A stretch of DNA of 64,000 bases from DASVHS01 sp036001325 (GTDB lineage Bacteria > Acidobacteriota > Thermoanaerobaculia > Gp7-AA8), in assembly GCA_036001325.1 (NCBI GenBank), contig DASYUK010000375.1, positions 1-64,000 on the forward strand, given 5' to 3'. This document shows positions 18,645 through 26,849 of the stretch, piece after piece. Each line of letters begins with the position of its first letter. Position 1 is the first letter of the stretch. Both the position numbers and the translations under genes were made by a program. Below the pieces are notes generated by a model, which was given only the letters and a program-made list of their open reading frames with translations, searched no databases and was not told the origin of the DNA.

Positions 18645-19121
18645 CTACCTGCCGCGACCGGCAGCCGGATGCCGGAGTGCTGTTGACGCTTCCGCGAATC
18701 TCCTCAGCCGTAGGCCAAAGCCGGCGATCTCGCGCGCCGCAGCATCTTCGCAAATCGTTTTGGTCGAGTATCTGGGCCGCCGCACGTCGCGAAGATACTT
18801 GGAAGCCGACTGTCGCATGTCACTGATATGCACATACTCGTGTGCCATCGCGTCGGGCACGAGAATCACGATAAGCGGCAGGATACGGGCAGACGCCATA
18901 ATCATCCACTGCTCATCGGAGGCGATGCAATCTGCTGTCAGCGCGAAATCGACGAATCGCGTGCACGCCTCGATCGGTCGGTCGATATTGCAAAGCCGCC
19001 GGACGCCCGCCTCGTTTTGCGCAGCAACGAAGCGAGGCCGCTGCATATCGAGAGAGGCTTCAGAACCGAGTATGAATGTCGCGTGGAGTACGATAGTGAG
19101 AAACCAAAGACAGCGGCGCAC
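18645..19121 (-). CDS. Small exported protein with a HExxH motif
   Basis: A 158-residue protein starting at GTG 19121 with GGGAGG upstream. A signal peptide (about 1-20, LWFLTIVLHATFILGSEA) precedes a domain with four cysteines. It contains HEYVHISDM inside a predicted helix (residues about 93-101), the zincin HExxH arrangement; a third ligand further on is not obvious. It may be a small metallopeptidase or a non-catalytic relative. It lies between the kinase and FHA genes and is transcribed with the kinase's orientation. I do not recognise the family. Confidence 0.65.
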   Translation of the reverse strand: MRRCLWFLTIVLHATFILGSEASLDMQRPRFVAAQNEAGVRRLCNIDRPIEACTRFVDFALTADCIASDEQWMIMASARILPLIVILVPDAMAHEYVHISDMRQSASKYLRDVRRPRYSTKTICEDAAAREIAGFGLRLRRFAEASTALRHPAAGRGR

Positions 19122-19236
19122 AGCGTGCCTCCCTTCGAGGGTGAATCGCTGTGCTGCGCAGCACGCTGACCTCTAAATTGCGTTGAGCAGCGTGGCGGCG
19201 CGTGAAGACGCGGTAGTGATTTGGTAGGGACTCGAC

Positions 19237-19893
19237 GTGCGACTGCAATTCGGTGACTTCACCTTCGACGGCGGCGGATGCCAGGTACTCAAGAACGGCG
19301 ATGCCGTCGCACTGTCGCCGAAGGCATTCCAACTTCTGGCGTTGCTCCTCGAGGAACGCGGACATGTGATTTCGAAGAAGGAATTGCTGGAACGACTATG
19401 GCCCGACACCGTTGTCGCCGAGGAAAATCTCAAGGCGCGCATTCGCGAGATTCGGACGGCTCTCGGCGATAGTGGACGAGAAGGGAAATGGATCCGAACC
19501 GCGCGTGGCTTTGGCTACGCGTTTCAAGGTGAAGTGTGGGATGAAGATATTTCTCGTCGTACAGCGGCACCCCAGCAGATGTACTGGCTTCACTACGGTG
19601 AGCGCGGCTTTGCGGTCGGGCGAGGTGAAACGTATGTCGGTCGCGATCCGCGATGCGGAATATGGATCGATGATGCGAGCGTGTCGCGACGGCATGCACG
19701 TATCGTCGTCTCTTCCGAACGCGTGACACTCGAGGACCTCGGCAGCAAGAACGGGACAGCGGTCGGCACAATCTCAATATTGGGGACGACCGAGCTGTTT
19801 GACGGAGATCGAATTCGCATCGGCTCAGTGAAGCTCACGTTTCGTTCGGCCGGCGTCGATCAATCGACGGAGAGTTCGCCAAACAACTCGTAG
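19237..19893 (+). CDS. Winged-helix (OmpR/PhoB-type) DNA-binding protein with C-terminal FHA domain
   Basis: A 218-residue protein starting at GTG 19237. Residues 1-100 form a trans_reg_C winged helix (FGDFTFDGGGCQVLKNG, LSPKAFQLLALLLEERGHVI, WIRTARGFGYAF). Residues about 115-210 form an FHA domain with the phosphothreonine-binding landmarks VGRDPRC, SVSRRHARI and LEDLGSKNGT. No receiver domain is present. The FHA domain suggests recruitment or switching by Thr phosphorylation, and the Ser/Thr kinase gene nearby is the obvious candidate enzyme. The gene is divergent from the HExxH gene, with 115 bp between the starts. Confidence 0.9.
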   Translation: MRLQFGDFTFDGGGCQVLKNGDAVALSPKAFQLLALLLEERGHVISKKELLERLWPDTVVAEENLKARIREIRTALGDSGREGKWIRTARGFGYAFQGEVWDEDISRRTAAPQQMYWLHYGERGFAVGRGETYVGRDPRCGIWIDDASVSRRHARIVVSSERVTLEDLGSKNGTAVGTISILGTTELFDGDRIRIGSVKLTFRSAGVDQSTESSPNNS

Positions 19894-20148
19894 AGAGGCA
19901 ATCGCTCTCCGACCTGCCGGTTCTCTCTTCCCGCAACGTGGCACAGTGCGCTGACGGGGTCCACCGAAAGCGAAGAGCGTGGCGGCGAAGCTCGGCGCGT
20001 TGAAGGGAGTGCCGGCCAAGGATCTCGTCCGCGATGCTCCTGCGATGGCGGAGTCGCAACGAACTGCAGCGCATCGACAAACAGTATGGGCTGGTGACCG
20101 TGCGCGGCGGGCGGGATGGGGGTGGCGATGGTGCTCGAGCGGGAGTAG
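19894..20148 (+). pseudogene. Thiolase gene relic with large internal deletion
   Basis: From about 19898 the DNA matches the thiolase gene segment at about 13239-13400 (shared blocks AATCGCTCTCCGAC, AAAGCGAAGAGCGTGGC, AAGGATCT, GCGGAGTCG). At about 20057 it jumps to the gene's 3' end (matching 14085-14177), finishing with GTGGCGATGGTGCTCGAGCG and the same TAG stop. About 690 bases are missing between the two parts, plus a 2-base deletion in the 3' part. It cannot encode an enzyme. The M20 peptidase frame is open through this relic but should not be started inside it. Confidence 0.88.
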
Positions 20149-20150
20149 CT

Positions 20151-20228
20151 CGGTCGTGGGTCGTAGGTCGTGGGGGCCGCATCGCAAGAACGCCGAAGCC
20201 CCCACGACAACGACCGGCGACCAGCGAC
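20151..20228. repeat. Intergenic inverted repeat (GTCGTGGGGGC)
   Basis: GTCGTGGGGGC (before the loop) is matched by GCCCCCACGAC after about 20 bases. It is flanked by short repeated GGTCGTAGGTCGT and GGCGACCAGCGACC stretches. It lies between the thiolase relic and the M20 peptidase start; no transposase is nearby. Confidence 0.6.
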
Positions 20229-20246
20229 CTCTATAATCGCGAGCGA

Positions 20247-21611
20247 ATGACGCTCATCCTCCTCGCCCTTTTCCTGTTCGCCGCCGTCCCACCCCTCGAC
20301 AACCCCACTCGGCAGCTCGTCCGCGACATCTACCGGCAGCTCATCGAGATCAATACGACCGAGTCGGTCGGCAACATGACCACTGCGGCCGAGGCGATGG
20401 CGGTGCGATTGCGCGCCGCCGGCTTTCCTGAATCGGATGTGAAGATGCTGGCACCCGAGCCCCGGCACGGCAATCTCGTGGCGCGACTGCGAGGCACCGG
20501 CGCGAAGAAGCCGATCCTGCTTCTCGCGCACCTCGATGTCGTCGAAGCGCGGCGCGAAGACTGGTCGACCGATCCCTTCAAGCTCGTCGAGCAGGACGGC
20601 TGGTTCTACGGCCGCGGCACCGGCGATGACAAGGCGATGGCCGCGATCTGGATCGCCACATTGATTCGTTTGAAGCAGGAACACTTCGTTCCGAATCGCG
20701 ACATCATCGTGGCGCTCACCGCTGATGAAGAGACCGGCGATTACAACGGCGTGAGCTGGCTCGTCGACAACCATCGCAACCTCATCGACGCCGCGCTGGC
20801 GATCAATGAGGGCGGTGGCGGCGCGATCAAGGAAGGGAAGTATCTCTACAACGGCGTCGGCGCGAGCGAGAAGGTCTATGTGACCTTGGCGCTCACCGTC
20901 CGCAACAAGGGCGGACACAGCTCCGTGCCGCAAAAGCCAAACGCGATCTATCAGCTCGCGGCCGGTCTTACGCGTCTCGTTGATTATGAATTCCCCGTGA
21001 AGCTGAATGAAGTCACGCGTGCGTACTTCCGCCGCCTCGCCGACATCGAAGGCGGAGCGTTGGCGGCCGACATGCGCGCGCTCGCCGATCACGAAGACCC
21101 ATCGGCCGCTGCACGCGTGGCGCAGACGCCGGCGTACAACGCGCGCATGCGCACGACGTGCGTGGCGACGCGTCTCGATGCCGGTCACGCCGACAATGCG
21201 CTGCCGCAGATGGCGAAAGCGACCGTCAACTGCCGGGTGTTGCCTGGCGAAGATCCGGAAGAAGTTCGCAAGACGGTCGTGCGCGTGCTCAATGATCCGG
21301 CGATCGAAGTCGTGTGGATCGACAAGGCGAAGCCGAGTGTGCCGTCACCGCTCTCGCCGGAGATCATGAAGCCGGTCGAGCAGTTGACGAGCGAATTCTG
21401 GCCGGGCGTGCCGGTGCTGCCGCTGATGGCCTCCGGCGCGAGCGACAGCCTCTATGTGCGAAATGCCGGCATTCCGACGTACGGCATCTCGGCGATGTTC
21501 GGCGACATCAATGAGAATCGCGCGCACGGCAAGGACGAGCGCGTCGGCGTGAAGCAGTTCTACGATTCCGCGCAGTTCCTTTACGCACTGGTCAAAAGAC
21601 TCTCGTCGTGA
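20247..21611 (+). CDS. M20 family metallopeptidase
   Basis: A 454-residue protein started at ATG 20247 (MTLILLALFLFAAVPPLDN, a signal peptide); upstream in-frame codons lie in the thiolase relic. Dinuclear zinc-site motifs of M20 enzymes are present: LLLAHLDVV, GRGTGDDKAMAA and ALTADEETGDYNG, with the dimerisation/lid region KGGHSSVPQKPNAIYQL. The family hydrolyses dipeptides, N-acyl amino acids or carnosine-like substrates; the exact substrate is not predictable here. The gene overlaps the molybdopterin enzyme gene as GTGA, first of a four-gene coupled run. Confidence 0.9.
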   Translation: MTLILLALFLFAAVPPLDNPTRQLVRDIYRQLIEINTTESVGNMTTAAEAMAVRLRAAGFPESDVKMLAPEPRHGNLVARLRGTGAKKPILLLAHLDVVEARREDWSTDPFKLVEQDGWFYGRGTGDDKAMAAIWIATLIRLKQEHFVPNRDIIVALTADEETGDYNGVSWLVDNHRNLIDAALAINEGGGGAIKEGKYLYNGVGASEKVYVTLALTVRNKGGHSSVPQKPNAIYQLAAGLTRLVDYEFPVKLNEVTRAYFRRLADIEGGALAADMRALADHEDPSAAARVAQTPAYNARMRTTCVATRLDAGHADNALPQMAKATVNCRVLPGEDPEEVRKTVVRVLNDPAIEVVWIDKAKPSVPSPLSPEIMKPVEQLTSEFWPGVPVLPLMASGASDSLYVRNAGIPTYGISAMFGDINENRAHGKDERVGVKQFYDSAQFLYALVKRLSS

Positions 21612-23722
21612 GCGTTGTTCACGCGGTCTGTCCGCACGATTGCCCCGACACCTGCTCGATGCTCGTCACGGTCGAGAACGGCCGGGCCACGCGCGTCGAC
21701 GGCAATCGCGATCATCCGGTGACGCAGGGTTTTCTCTGCACGAAAGTCTCGAAATACCTCGAGCGAACGTACCACGCGGAACGTTTGCTCTATCCGCAAA
21801 TCCGCATCGGCGCGAAGGGTGAAGGGAAATTCCGGCGCGCGAGCTGGGATGAAGCGCTCAACCTTGTCGCGGCGCGATTGCAGTCGATCATCGACTCGCC
21901 CGACGGGCCGCAGGCGATCCTCCCCTACTCGTACGCCGGCACGATGGGTCTCATCCAGGGCTCCTCGATGGATCGGCGCTTCTTTCATCGCATCGGCGCA
22001 TCACTCCTCGCGCGCACGATCTGCGCGTCTGCCGGCGGTGAAGCGCTCAATCTCACGTATGGCACGCGCATGGGGACGGACACGGAGAGCGTCGGCGAGG
22101 CAAAGCTGATCATCCTCTGGGGAACAAACACGCTGACGTCGAATCCGCACCTCTGGCCGTATGTGCGCAAGGCAAAGGCGAAGGGCGCGCCCGTCATCTG
22201 CATCGATCCGCTCCGCACGCGAACGGCCGCTGCATCCGACGAGCACATCGCCATTCGTCCCGGCACCGACGCCGCGCTCGCGTTGGCGATGATGTATCTC
22301 CTCTTCCGTGAGGGGCTGGAAGATCGTCAATATCTTGACCAGATGACGATCGGATGGGAGAAGCTGCGCGACCGCGTCCTTGCCGACTACGCGCCGTCGC
22401 GCGTCGCGGAGATCTGTCGCATTCCTGTCGAGACGATCGAGCGTCTGGCGCGTGAGTACGGCACGACGCGCCCGACGTTCATCCGCCTCAACTACGGCCT
22501 CCAGCGTCACGCCGGCGGCGGTTCCGCGGTTCGTGCAATTTCGCTGCTCCCGGCGATCACCGGTGCGTGGAACGACATCGGCGGCGGCTGCCAGCTCTCG
22601 ACCTCGGCCACTTTCTCGCTCGACACGCATGCGCTCGAGCGCCCCGATCTGATCCGCCGCGGTACGCGCACGATCAACATGTCGCGACTCGGCGAAGCGC
22701 TCGTCGACATCGATGATCCGCCGGTGAAGGCGATGATCGTCTACAACTCGAATCCGGGCGCGGTCGCGCCGCGGCGCGAGAAAGTCGTGCGCGGACTGAA
22801 GCGCGACGATCTCTTCACCGTCGTCCTCGAGCACTTCCAGACGGATACCGCCGATTACGCGGACGTGCTATTGCCGGCGACGACGCAGCTCGAGCACGAC
22901 GACCTTCACAAGGCATATGGTCACCTCTATCTGATGTACAACCGCCGCGCGATCGAGCCCCTCGGCGAGGCCTTGCCGAATTCCGAGATCTTCCGGCGCC
23001 TCGCGGCGAAGATGCGATTGGATTATCCCGAGCTGAAAGAGTCCGACGAGGAAATGATGATTGCTGCCCTTCTCCCGGCGGGAGAAGGTGCCGGAACGGC
23101 GGATGAGGGCCACCCCTCACCCGGCCTTCGGCCACCCTCTCCCGGTGGGAGAGGGCTCTTGAACATCCTCCAGGAGCGCGGCTGGGTGCGCATCGATGTG
23201 CCGAAGCCGCATCTGCCGTTCAAAGCGGGTGCTCGTCTGCGGACACCGAGTGGAAAGATCGAGATCGAGTCGAAAGGATTCGCCGCTGCCGGTGCTGACG
23301 CGTTGCCGTCGTACATTCCGCCGTATGAATCGGAAGAGCGCGATCCCGAGCTCGTTCAGAGATATCCGCTCGCGCTGATCTCGCCGCCGGCGCACGCGTT
23401 TTTGAACTCGACATTCGTCAACGTCGCGTCGCTGCGGCGCTCCGCTGGAAAGCCGACACTCGAGATCCACGCCGACGACGCCACAGCGCGCGACATCGCC
23501 AGCGGCGATCGCGTGACGATCTACAACGATCGCGGCCGGTTCAGTGCCGTGGCGGTGGTGACTGATCGGGTTCGACCGGGCGTGGTGGCCGCGCCGTCGA
23601 TCTGGTGGCCAAAGCTGACCGCCGATCGCGCCAACGCGAATCACACCACCTCGGAAGCGATCACCGATGTCGGCGGTGGGGCGACGTTCTACGACAACAT
23701 GGTCGAGGTCGCGCCGGCATGA
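21608..23722 (+). CDS. Molybdopterin-dependent oxidoreductase with [4Fe-4S] site
   Basis: A 704-residue protein starting at GTG 21608. The N-terminal cluster motif is CPHDCPDTC plus the fourth cysteine in QGFLCTK. Mo-bisMGD domains follow (ILPYSYAGTMGLIQG, LIILWGTNTLTSNPH, AITGAWNDIGGG) and end with the C-terminal dinucleotide-binding barrel. It belongs to the BisC/formate-dehydrogenase-like superfamily; the substrate is unassigned. There is no TAT signal, so it is probably cytoplasmic. Residues about 487-516 are a low-complexity insert (LLPAGEGAGTADEGHPSP and onward) encoded by a palindromic repeat at 23067-23155. The start overlaps the peptidase stop and the end overlaps the CPBP start (ATGA). 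Confidence 0.9.
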   Translation: MSVVHAVCPHDCPDTCSMLVTVENGRATRVDGNRDHPVTQGFLCTKVSKYLERTYHAERLLYPQIRIGAKGEGKFRRASWDEALNLVAARLQSIIDSPDGPQAILPYSYAGTMGLIQGSSMDRRFFHRIGASLLARTICASAGGEALNLTYGTRMGTDTESVGEAKLIILWGTNTLTSNPHLWPYVRKAKAKGAPVICIDPLRTRTAAASDEHIAIRPGTDAALALAMMYLLFREGLEDRQYLDQMTIGWEKLRDRVLADYAPSRVAEICRIPVETIERLAREYGTTRPTFIRLNYGLQRHAGGGSAVRAISLLPAITGAWNDIGGGCQLSTSATFSLDTHALERPDLIRRGTRTINMSRLGEALVDIDDPPVKAMIVYNSNPGAVAPRREKVVRGLKRDDLFTVVLEHFQTDTADYADVLLPATTQLEHDDLHKAYGHLYLMYNRRAIEPLGEALPNSEIFRRLAAKMRLDYPELKESDEEMMIAALLPAGEGAGTADEGHPSPGLRPPSPGGRGLLNILQERGWVRIDVPKPHLPFKAGARLRTPSGKIEIESKGFAAAGADALPSYIPPYESEERDPELVQRYPLALISPPAHAFLNSTFVNVASLRRSAGKPTLEIHADDATARDIASGDRVTIYNDRGRFSAVAVVTDRVRPGVVAAPSIWWPKLTADRANANHTTSEAITDVGGGATFYDNMVEVAPA
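23067..23155. repeat. In-frame palindromic repeat (CCTTCTCCC / GGGAGAGGG family) in the oxidoreductase gene
   Basis: CCCTTCTCCCGGCGGGAGAA opens the element and CCCTCTCCCGGTGGGAGAGG closes it, with GGCGGATGAGGG and CGGCCTTCGGCC between. The element is in frame and adds about 30 residues. Copies of the same family lie between genes at 47090-47201 and, in reverse orientation, at 60975-61038. Confidence 0.85.
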
Positions 23723-24501
23723 TCGCCTATTTCATCGCGGCGATCCTCATGACGATCATCTGGATGACGATCATCTATCTGAACGAGCGATACAACCTTC
23801 TCAGTTGCGACCGCTTCACGTCGCTCGGCAAGAAGTACTTCGCCTACGGTTGGCTCGGACTCTTCCTCCTGCTCCTCGGCGTCCTCGTGGCAAACGCGGC
23901 GAAGAATCCGGCGCGCGCAAGCGATCTCGCGCGCACGCCGTTCTATGCGCTCTTCTCGCTGCATTTGATCCTGGTGATGTTTCTGATCGGCTGGTGGCTG
24001 GCCACGAACCGTCCTCCGCTGCGCGAGTTTTTCAATATTCAGAACGGGCGCTCGGGCGAAGCGATTCTCATCGGCCTGGCGGTCGGTGTCGCCGGCTGGA
24101 TCTTCACGCTCCTCGTGGCCGTGGGCATCGCGGCGATCCTCAACGCCGCCGGATTGATCGAGGAGCCGAAGCCTTCGCCGGTGATCGGATTCATGGCCGC
24201 GCTTCCGGTCTGGAAGAAAGCGCTGCTCGTGCTCTCGGCGATGACCGTGGAAGAAGCATTCTTCCGCGCCTGGATGCAGAAGCGCATCGGGCTGATCGCC
24301 TCGACCACTCTTTTTTCGCTGGCGCACTTCACGCTCGGACAACCGCTGCTGCTGATCGGCGTGACGGTGATCTCACTCGTCATCGGCTTCACGTTCTATC
24401 GCACCAAGAACGTGTTGCCGGGCGTCGTCGCGCACGGCGTGTTCGACGCCGTGCAGCTCTTCGTGATCATCCCGATCGCGTTCAAGATTACAGGGATGTG
24501 A
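23719..24501 (+). CDS. CPBP family intramembrane glutamic endopeptidase
   Basis: A 260-residue membrane protein started at ATG 23719, which overlaps the preceding stop as ATGA. About seven hydrophobic segments are visible. The family catalytic motifs appear as VEEAFFRAWMQKR (EExxxR), FSLAHFTLG (FxxxH) and GVVAHGVFDAVQLF. These proteins cleave prenylated or other membrane proteins in eukaryotes and act in bacteriocin immunity or unknown roles in bacteria. It is followed by the YfhO-like gene with a TGATG overlap. Confidence 0.87.
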   Translation: MIAYFIAAILMTIIWMTIIYLNERYNLLSCDRFTSLGKKYFAYGWLGLFLLLLGVLVANAAKNPARASDLARTPFYALFSLHLILVMFLIGWWLATNRPPLREFFNIQNGRSGEAILIGLAVGVAGWIFTLLVAVGIAAILNAAGLIEEPKPSPVIGFMAALPVWKKALLVLSAMTVEEAFFRAWMQKRIGLIASTTLFSLAHFTLGQPLLLIGVTVISLVIGFTFYRTKNVLPGVVAHGVFDAVQLFVIIPIAFKITGM

Positions 24502-26849
24502 TGCCGATGGTCGTCGCCGAGAACGCGCGGCATCGGGACCTCTGGTGTATCGCGTTGCTGGTCGCGATCGCCACCGTGTTCTTCTCAGACGTCTTGTTCG
24601 TCGGCAGCAACTTTTATTACCGCGATCTGTTCGTCTATCACTTCCCGATGAAGTCAGTCGTGCGGGAGGCGATGTTGAGCGGTGAGTTTCCGTTCTGGAA
24701 CCGGCACTATTCGGCTGGTCAGCCGCTGGCAGCGAATCCGGCGTACGAGCTTTTCTACCCACTGCAATGGCTCATCCTCGTCGGACCGTATCCGTTCGGT
24801 TTCGCACTGCACATCGTCGTCCACGTCTACGTGGCGCTGATCGGAATGTATCTGCTTCTGCGCGAGCTGCCGTTGGGACGATCCGCATCGATGTTCGGCG
24901 CTCTCTCGTTCGGCCTGGGAGGTCTGCTCCACGGAACGATGACGATGCTGCCGACGTTCTTCGTTTGGGCGCTGGCACCGATCGTCGGTTGGAGCGTTCT
25001 GCGCGTGCTACGTCAGCCGAACGGGAAGCGATTCGCTGTGGCAGCGGTACTCGCCGGTATCCAACTGATCATCGCCGAGCCGATGGCGATTCTGCAGATG
25101 TGGATGCTCATCGCCACCGGCGCGTTGCTGATGGTTCGCACGACCGGCCTTCGCCTCGCGCGTGCGTTCGCTGCGCTTCTGCTGGTCGGTATCCTGTCGG
25201 CGCTCATCGCTGCGGTTCAATTGATTCCCGCGATCGATCATGCGCGCAACTCGGCGCGGTCGCGCGGTCTGCCCTACAACCAAGTCCGTCAATACGCGAT
25301 GCCTGTGGCACGCCCGCTCGAGCTGGCGATCCCGCATCTTTACGGATCATTCGATCCATTCACGCGCGCGTTCTGGGGCGTATCCGCATTCGATCGCGGC
25401 TCGCCGTACCTGGCGTGTCTCTATAACGGCATCGGCGTGCTGATTTTCGCGCTGGCCGGGTTTGTCTCGCGGGCGCGAGGTGCCGGAGCCGTCGGTTCGC
25501 TGGCAATCGCGTCGTACGTGCTGGCCATCGGCGATCGCACGCCGCTGCTTCACGCTCTCTACTCCGCCGGCGTCGCCCGCGGAATTCGTTATCCCGAGAA
25601 GTTCGCTGCGCTGGGAATCGTGGCGATCACGCTGTTCGCGGCGACCGTCGCCGACCGTTTTCTGTCCGGCGATGTCCAGACGCGCCGCGCCGTGATCGTG
25701 GCCGGCGTCATCGTCGTCGCCATCAGCGCGATCCCCGTGACGTGGTCGATCATGCCACGCTTTCCAGAGTCGTTCCTCACCTTCTGGCAACTTTCGCTCT
25801 ATGACCTCCGAGTCGCTTCGATCGCTCGTGCGAAGTGGATCCTGGGCTTTTGTGTGTCGGCAGCCGCGCTCGCGCTACTTCTCGCGCTGCCGCGTCTCGA
25901 TCGCCGGCCGTGGTTGCTCCTCGCGTTTACGCTCGTCCTCTTCGACGTCGGTGTCGTAGGGAACGAGATCGTATCGCGCCTGCCCAAATCGTATTTTTCA
26001 CCACCTGATGCCGTGACTCTTTTCGATCCGCAGCGGAGCACGTACGCGCTGCTGCATCGCGGTGACTGGAACCCGGAGACCCAGAACCACAAGAATCTCG
26101 AGAGACTCCTCGGCCCTTGGTTCACGCGAAACGCGCTCAAGGTCTTCAGTCCGGCGGCATGGGGATTTCGCAGTGTGCTGGAGCTCGATTTCGACGAGAC
26201 CGCTCTCTTGCCGACACACGACATGCTCGACGCGATGATGCGACTCGGCAACAGCGGGTTCACGCCATGGGCCGAGTCGTTCGGCGCGATTTCGAACGTG
26301 CGATACATCATCGATTACAGGTTGCTGGCTGACGTGGCAGCGGAGGGTCGCGACATCGAGCATAGCCGGCCGATCCGGATCACGCGCGTCGCCGATGTCG
26401 GGCGCTACTACTTCCCCGAACAGGTTATCCAGGTGCGAGGTCCCGACGATGTGATCGCCTTCATGCGGCGCAGCGGAATCCGGCGTCCAACGGCTTTCGT
26501 AGGGTTCGCTCCTCCGCTCCCGTCACGCGGCAACGTGCTTCGCATCGTGGAGCGTGCAAACAGCGCGACCGTCGATGTCCAATGTGCCGCCGATGCACTT
26601 TTTGTCGCCACTGTCACCCGTCACAAATATTGGCGCGCCACAGTCGACGGCCGTGCTGCGCGCCTGCTGCCGGTGAACATCGCCTATCAGGGATTGATTG
26701 TGCCGGCCGGCAAACACCGCATCGAAATGCGGTACCGCAATCCCCTCGTCATCTGGAGCGCGGCCTTGAGTCTCGCCACTCTCGTAGCGTGCGGATTGGG
26801 AACTATTGCTCTGAGACAACCACGCCGTCGCCTTCAAAGCGAATCTTGA
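24501..26849 (+). CDS. YfhO-like multi-spanning membrane protein
   Basis: A 782-residue protein starting at ATG 24501 or 24507; the first shares a base with the CPBP stop. The N-terminal two thirds carry many transmembrane helices with YfhO-family features (FYYRDLFVYHFPMKSVVREA, FPFWNRHYSAGQPLAANP). The C-terminal part from about 540 is soluble. YfhO-type proteins are linked to glycosylation of cell-wall polymers in Firmicutes; elsewhere their role is unproven. The last 47 bases overlap antisense with the converging AIM24 gene. The same frame stays open upstream through the CPBP gene, a GC-bias effect. Confidence 0.82.
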   Translation: MPMVVAENARHRDLWCIALLVAIATVFFSDVLFVGSNFYYRDLFVYHFPMKSVVREAMLSGEFPFWNRHYSAGQPLAANPAYELFYPLQWLILVGPYPFGFALHIVVHVYVALIGMYLLLRELPLGRSASMFGALSFGLGGLLHGTMTMLPTFFVWALAPIVGWSVLRVLRQPNGKRFAVAAVLAGIQLIIAEPMAILQMWMLIATGALLMVRTTGLRLARAFAALLLVGILSALIAAVQLIPAIDHARNSARSRGLPYNQVRQYAMPVARPLELAIPHLYGSFDPFTRAFWGVSAFDRGSPYLACLYNGIGVLIFALAGFVSRARGAGAVGSLAIASYVLAIGDRTPLLHALYSAGVARGIRYPEKFAALGIVAITLFAATVADRFLSGDVQTRRAVIVAGVIVVAISAIPVTWSIMPRFPESFLTFWQLSLYDLRVASIARAKWILGFCVSAAALALLLALPRLDRRPWLLLAFTLVLFDVGVVGNEIVSRLPKSYFSPPDAVTLFDPQRSTYALLHRGDWNPETQNHKNLERLLGPWFTRNALKVFSPAAWGFRSVLELDFDETALLPTHDMLDAMMRLGNSGFTPWAESFGAISNVRYIIDYRLLADVAAEGRDIEHSRPIRITRVADVGRYYFPEQVIQVRGPDDVIAFMRRSGIRRPTAFVGFAPPLPSRGNVLRIVERANSATVDVQCAADALFVATVTRHKYWRATVDGRAARLLPVNIAYQGLIVPAGKHRIEMRYRNPLVIWSAALSLATLVACGLGTIALRQPRRRLQSES

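Noticed and set aside
20034..20246. Extended N-terminus for the M20 peptidase
   Set aside because: This part lies in the thiolase relic and repeat; the signal peptide starts at 20247.
19860..21188. 442-codon minus-strand frame opposite the M20 peptidase
   Set aside because: Antisense shadow of the peptidase and thiolase relic with no recognisable domain.
23667..24500. N-terminal extension of the YfhO-like frame over the CPBP gene
   Set aside because: Low-complexity Arg-rich translation overlapping the CPBP gene; the start at 24501 has the usual stop-start overlap.
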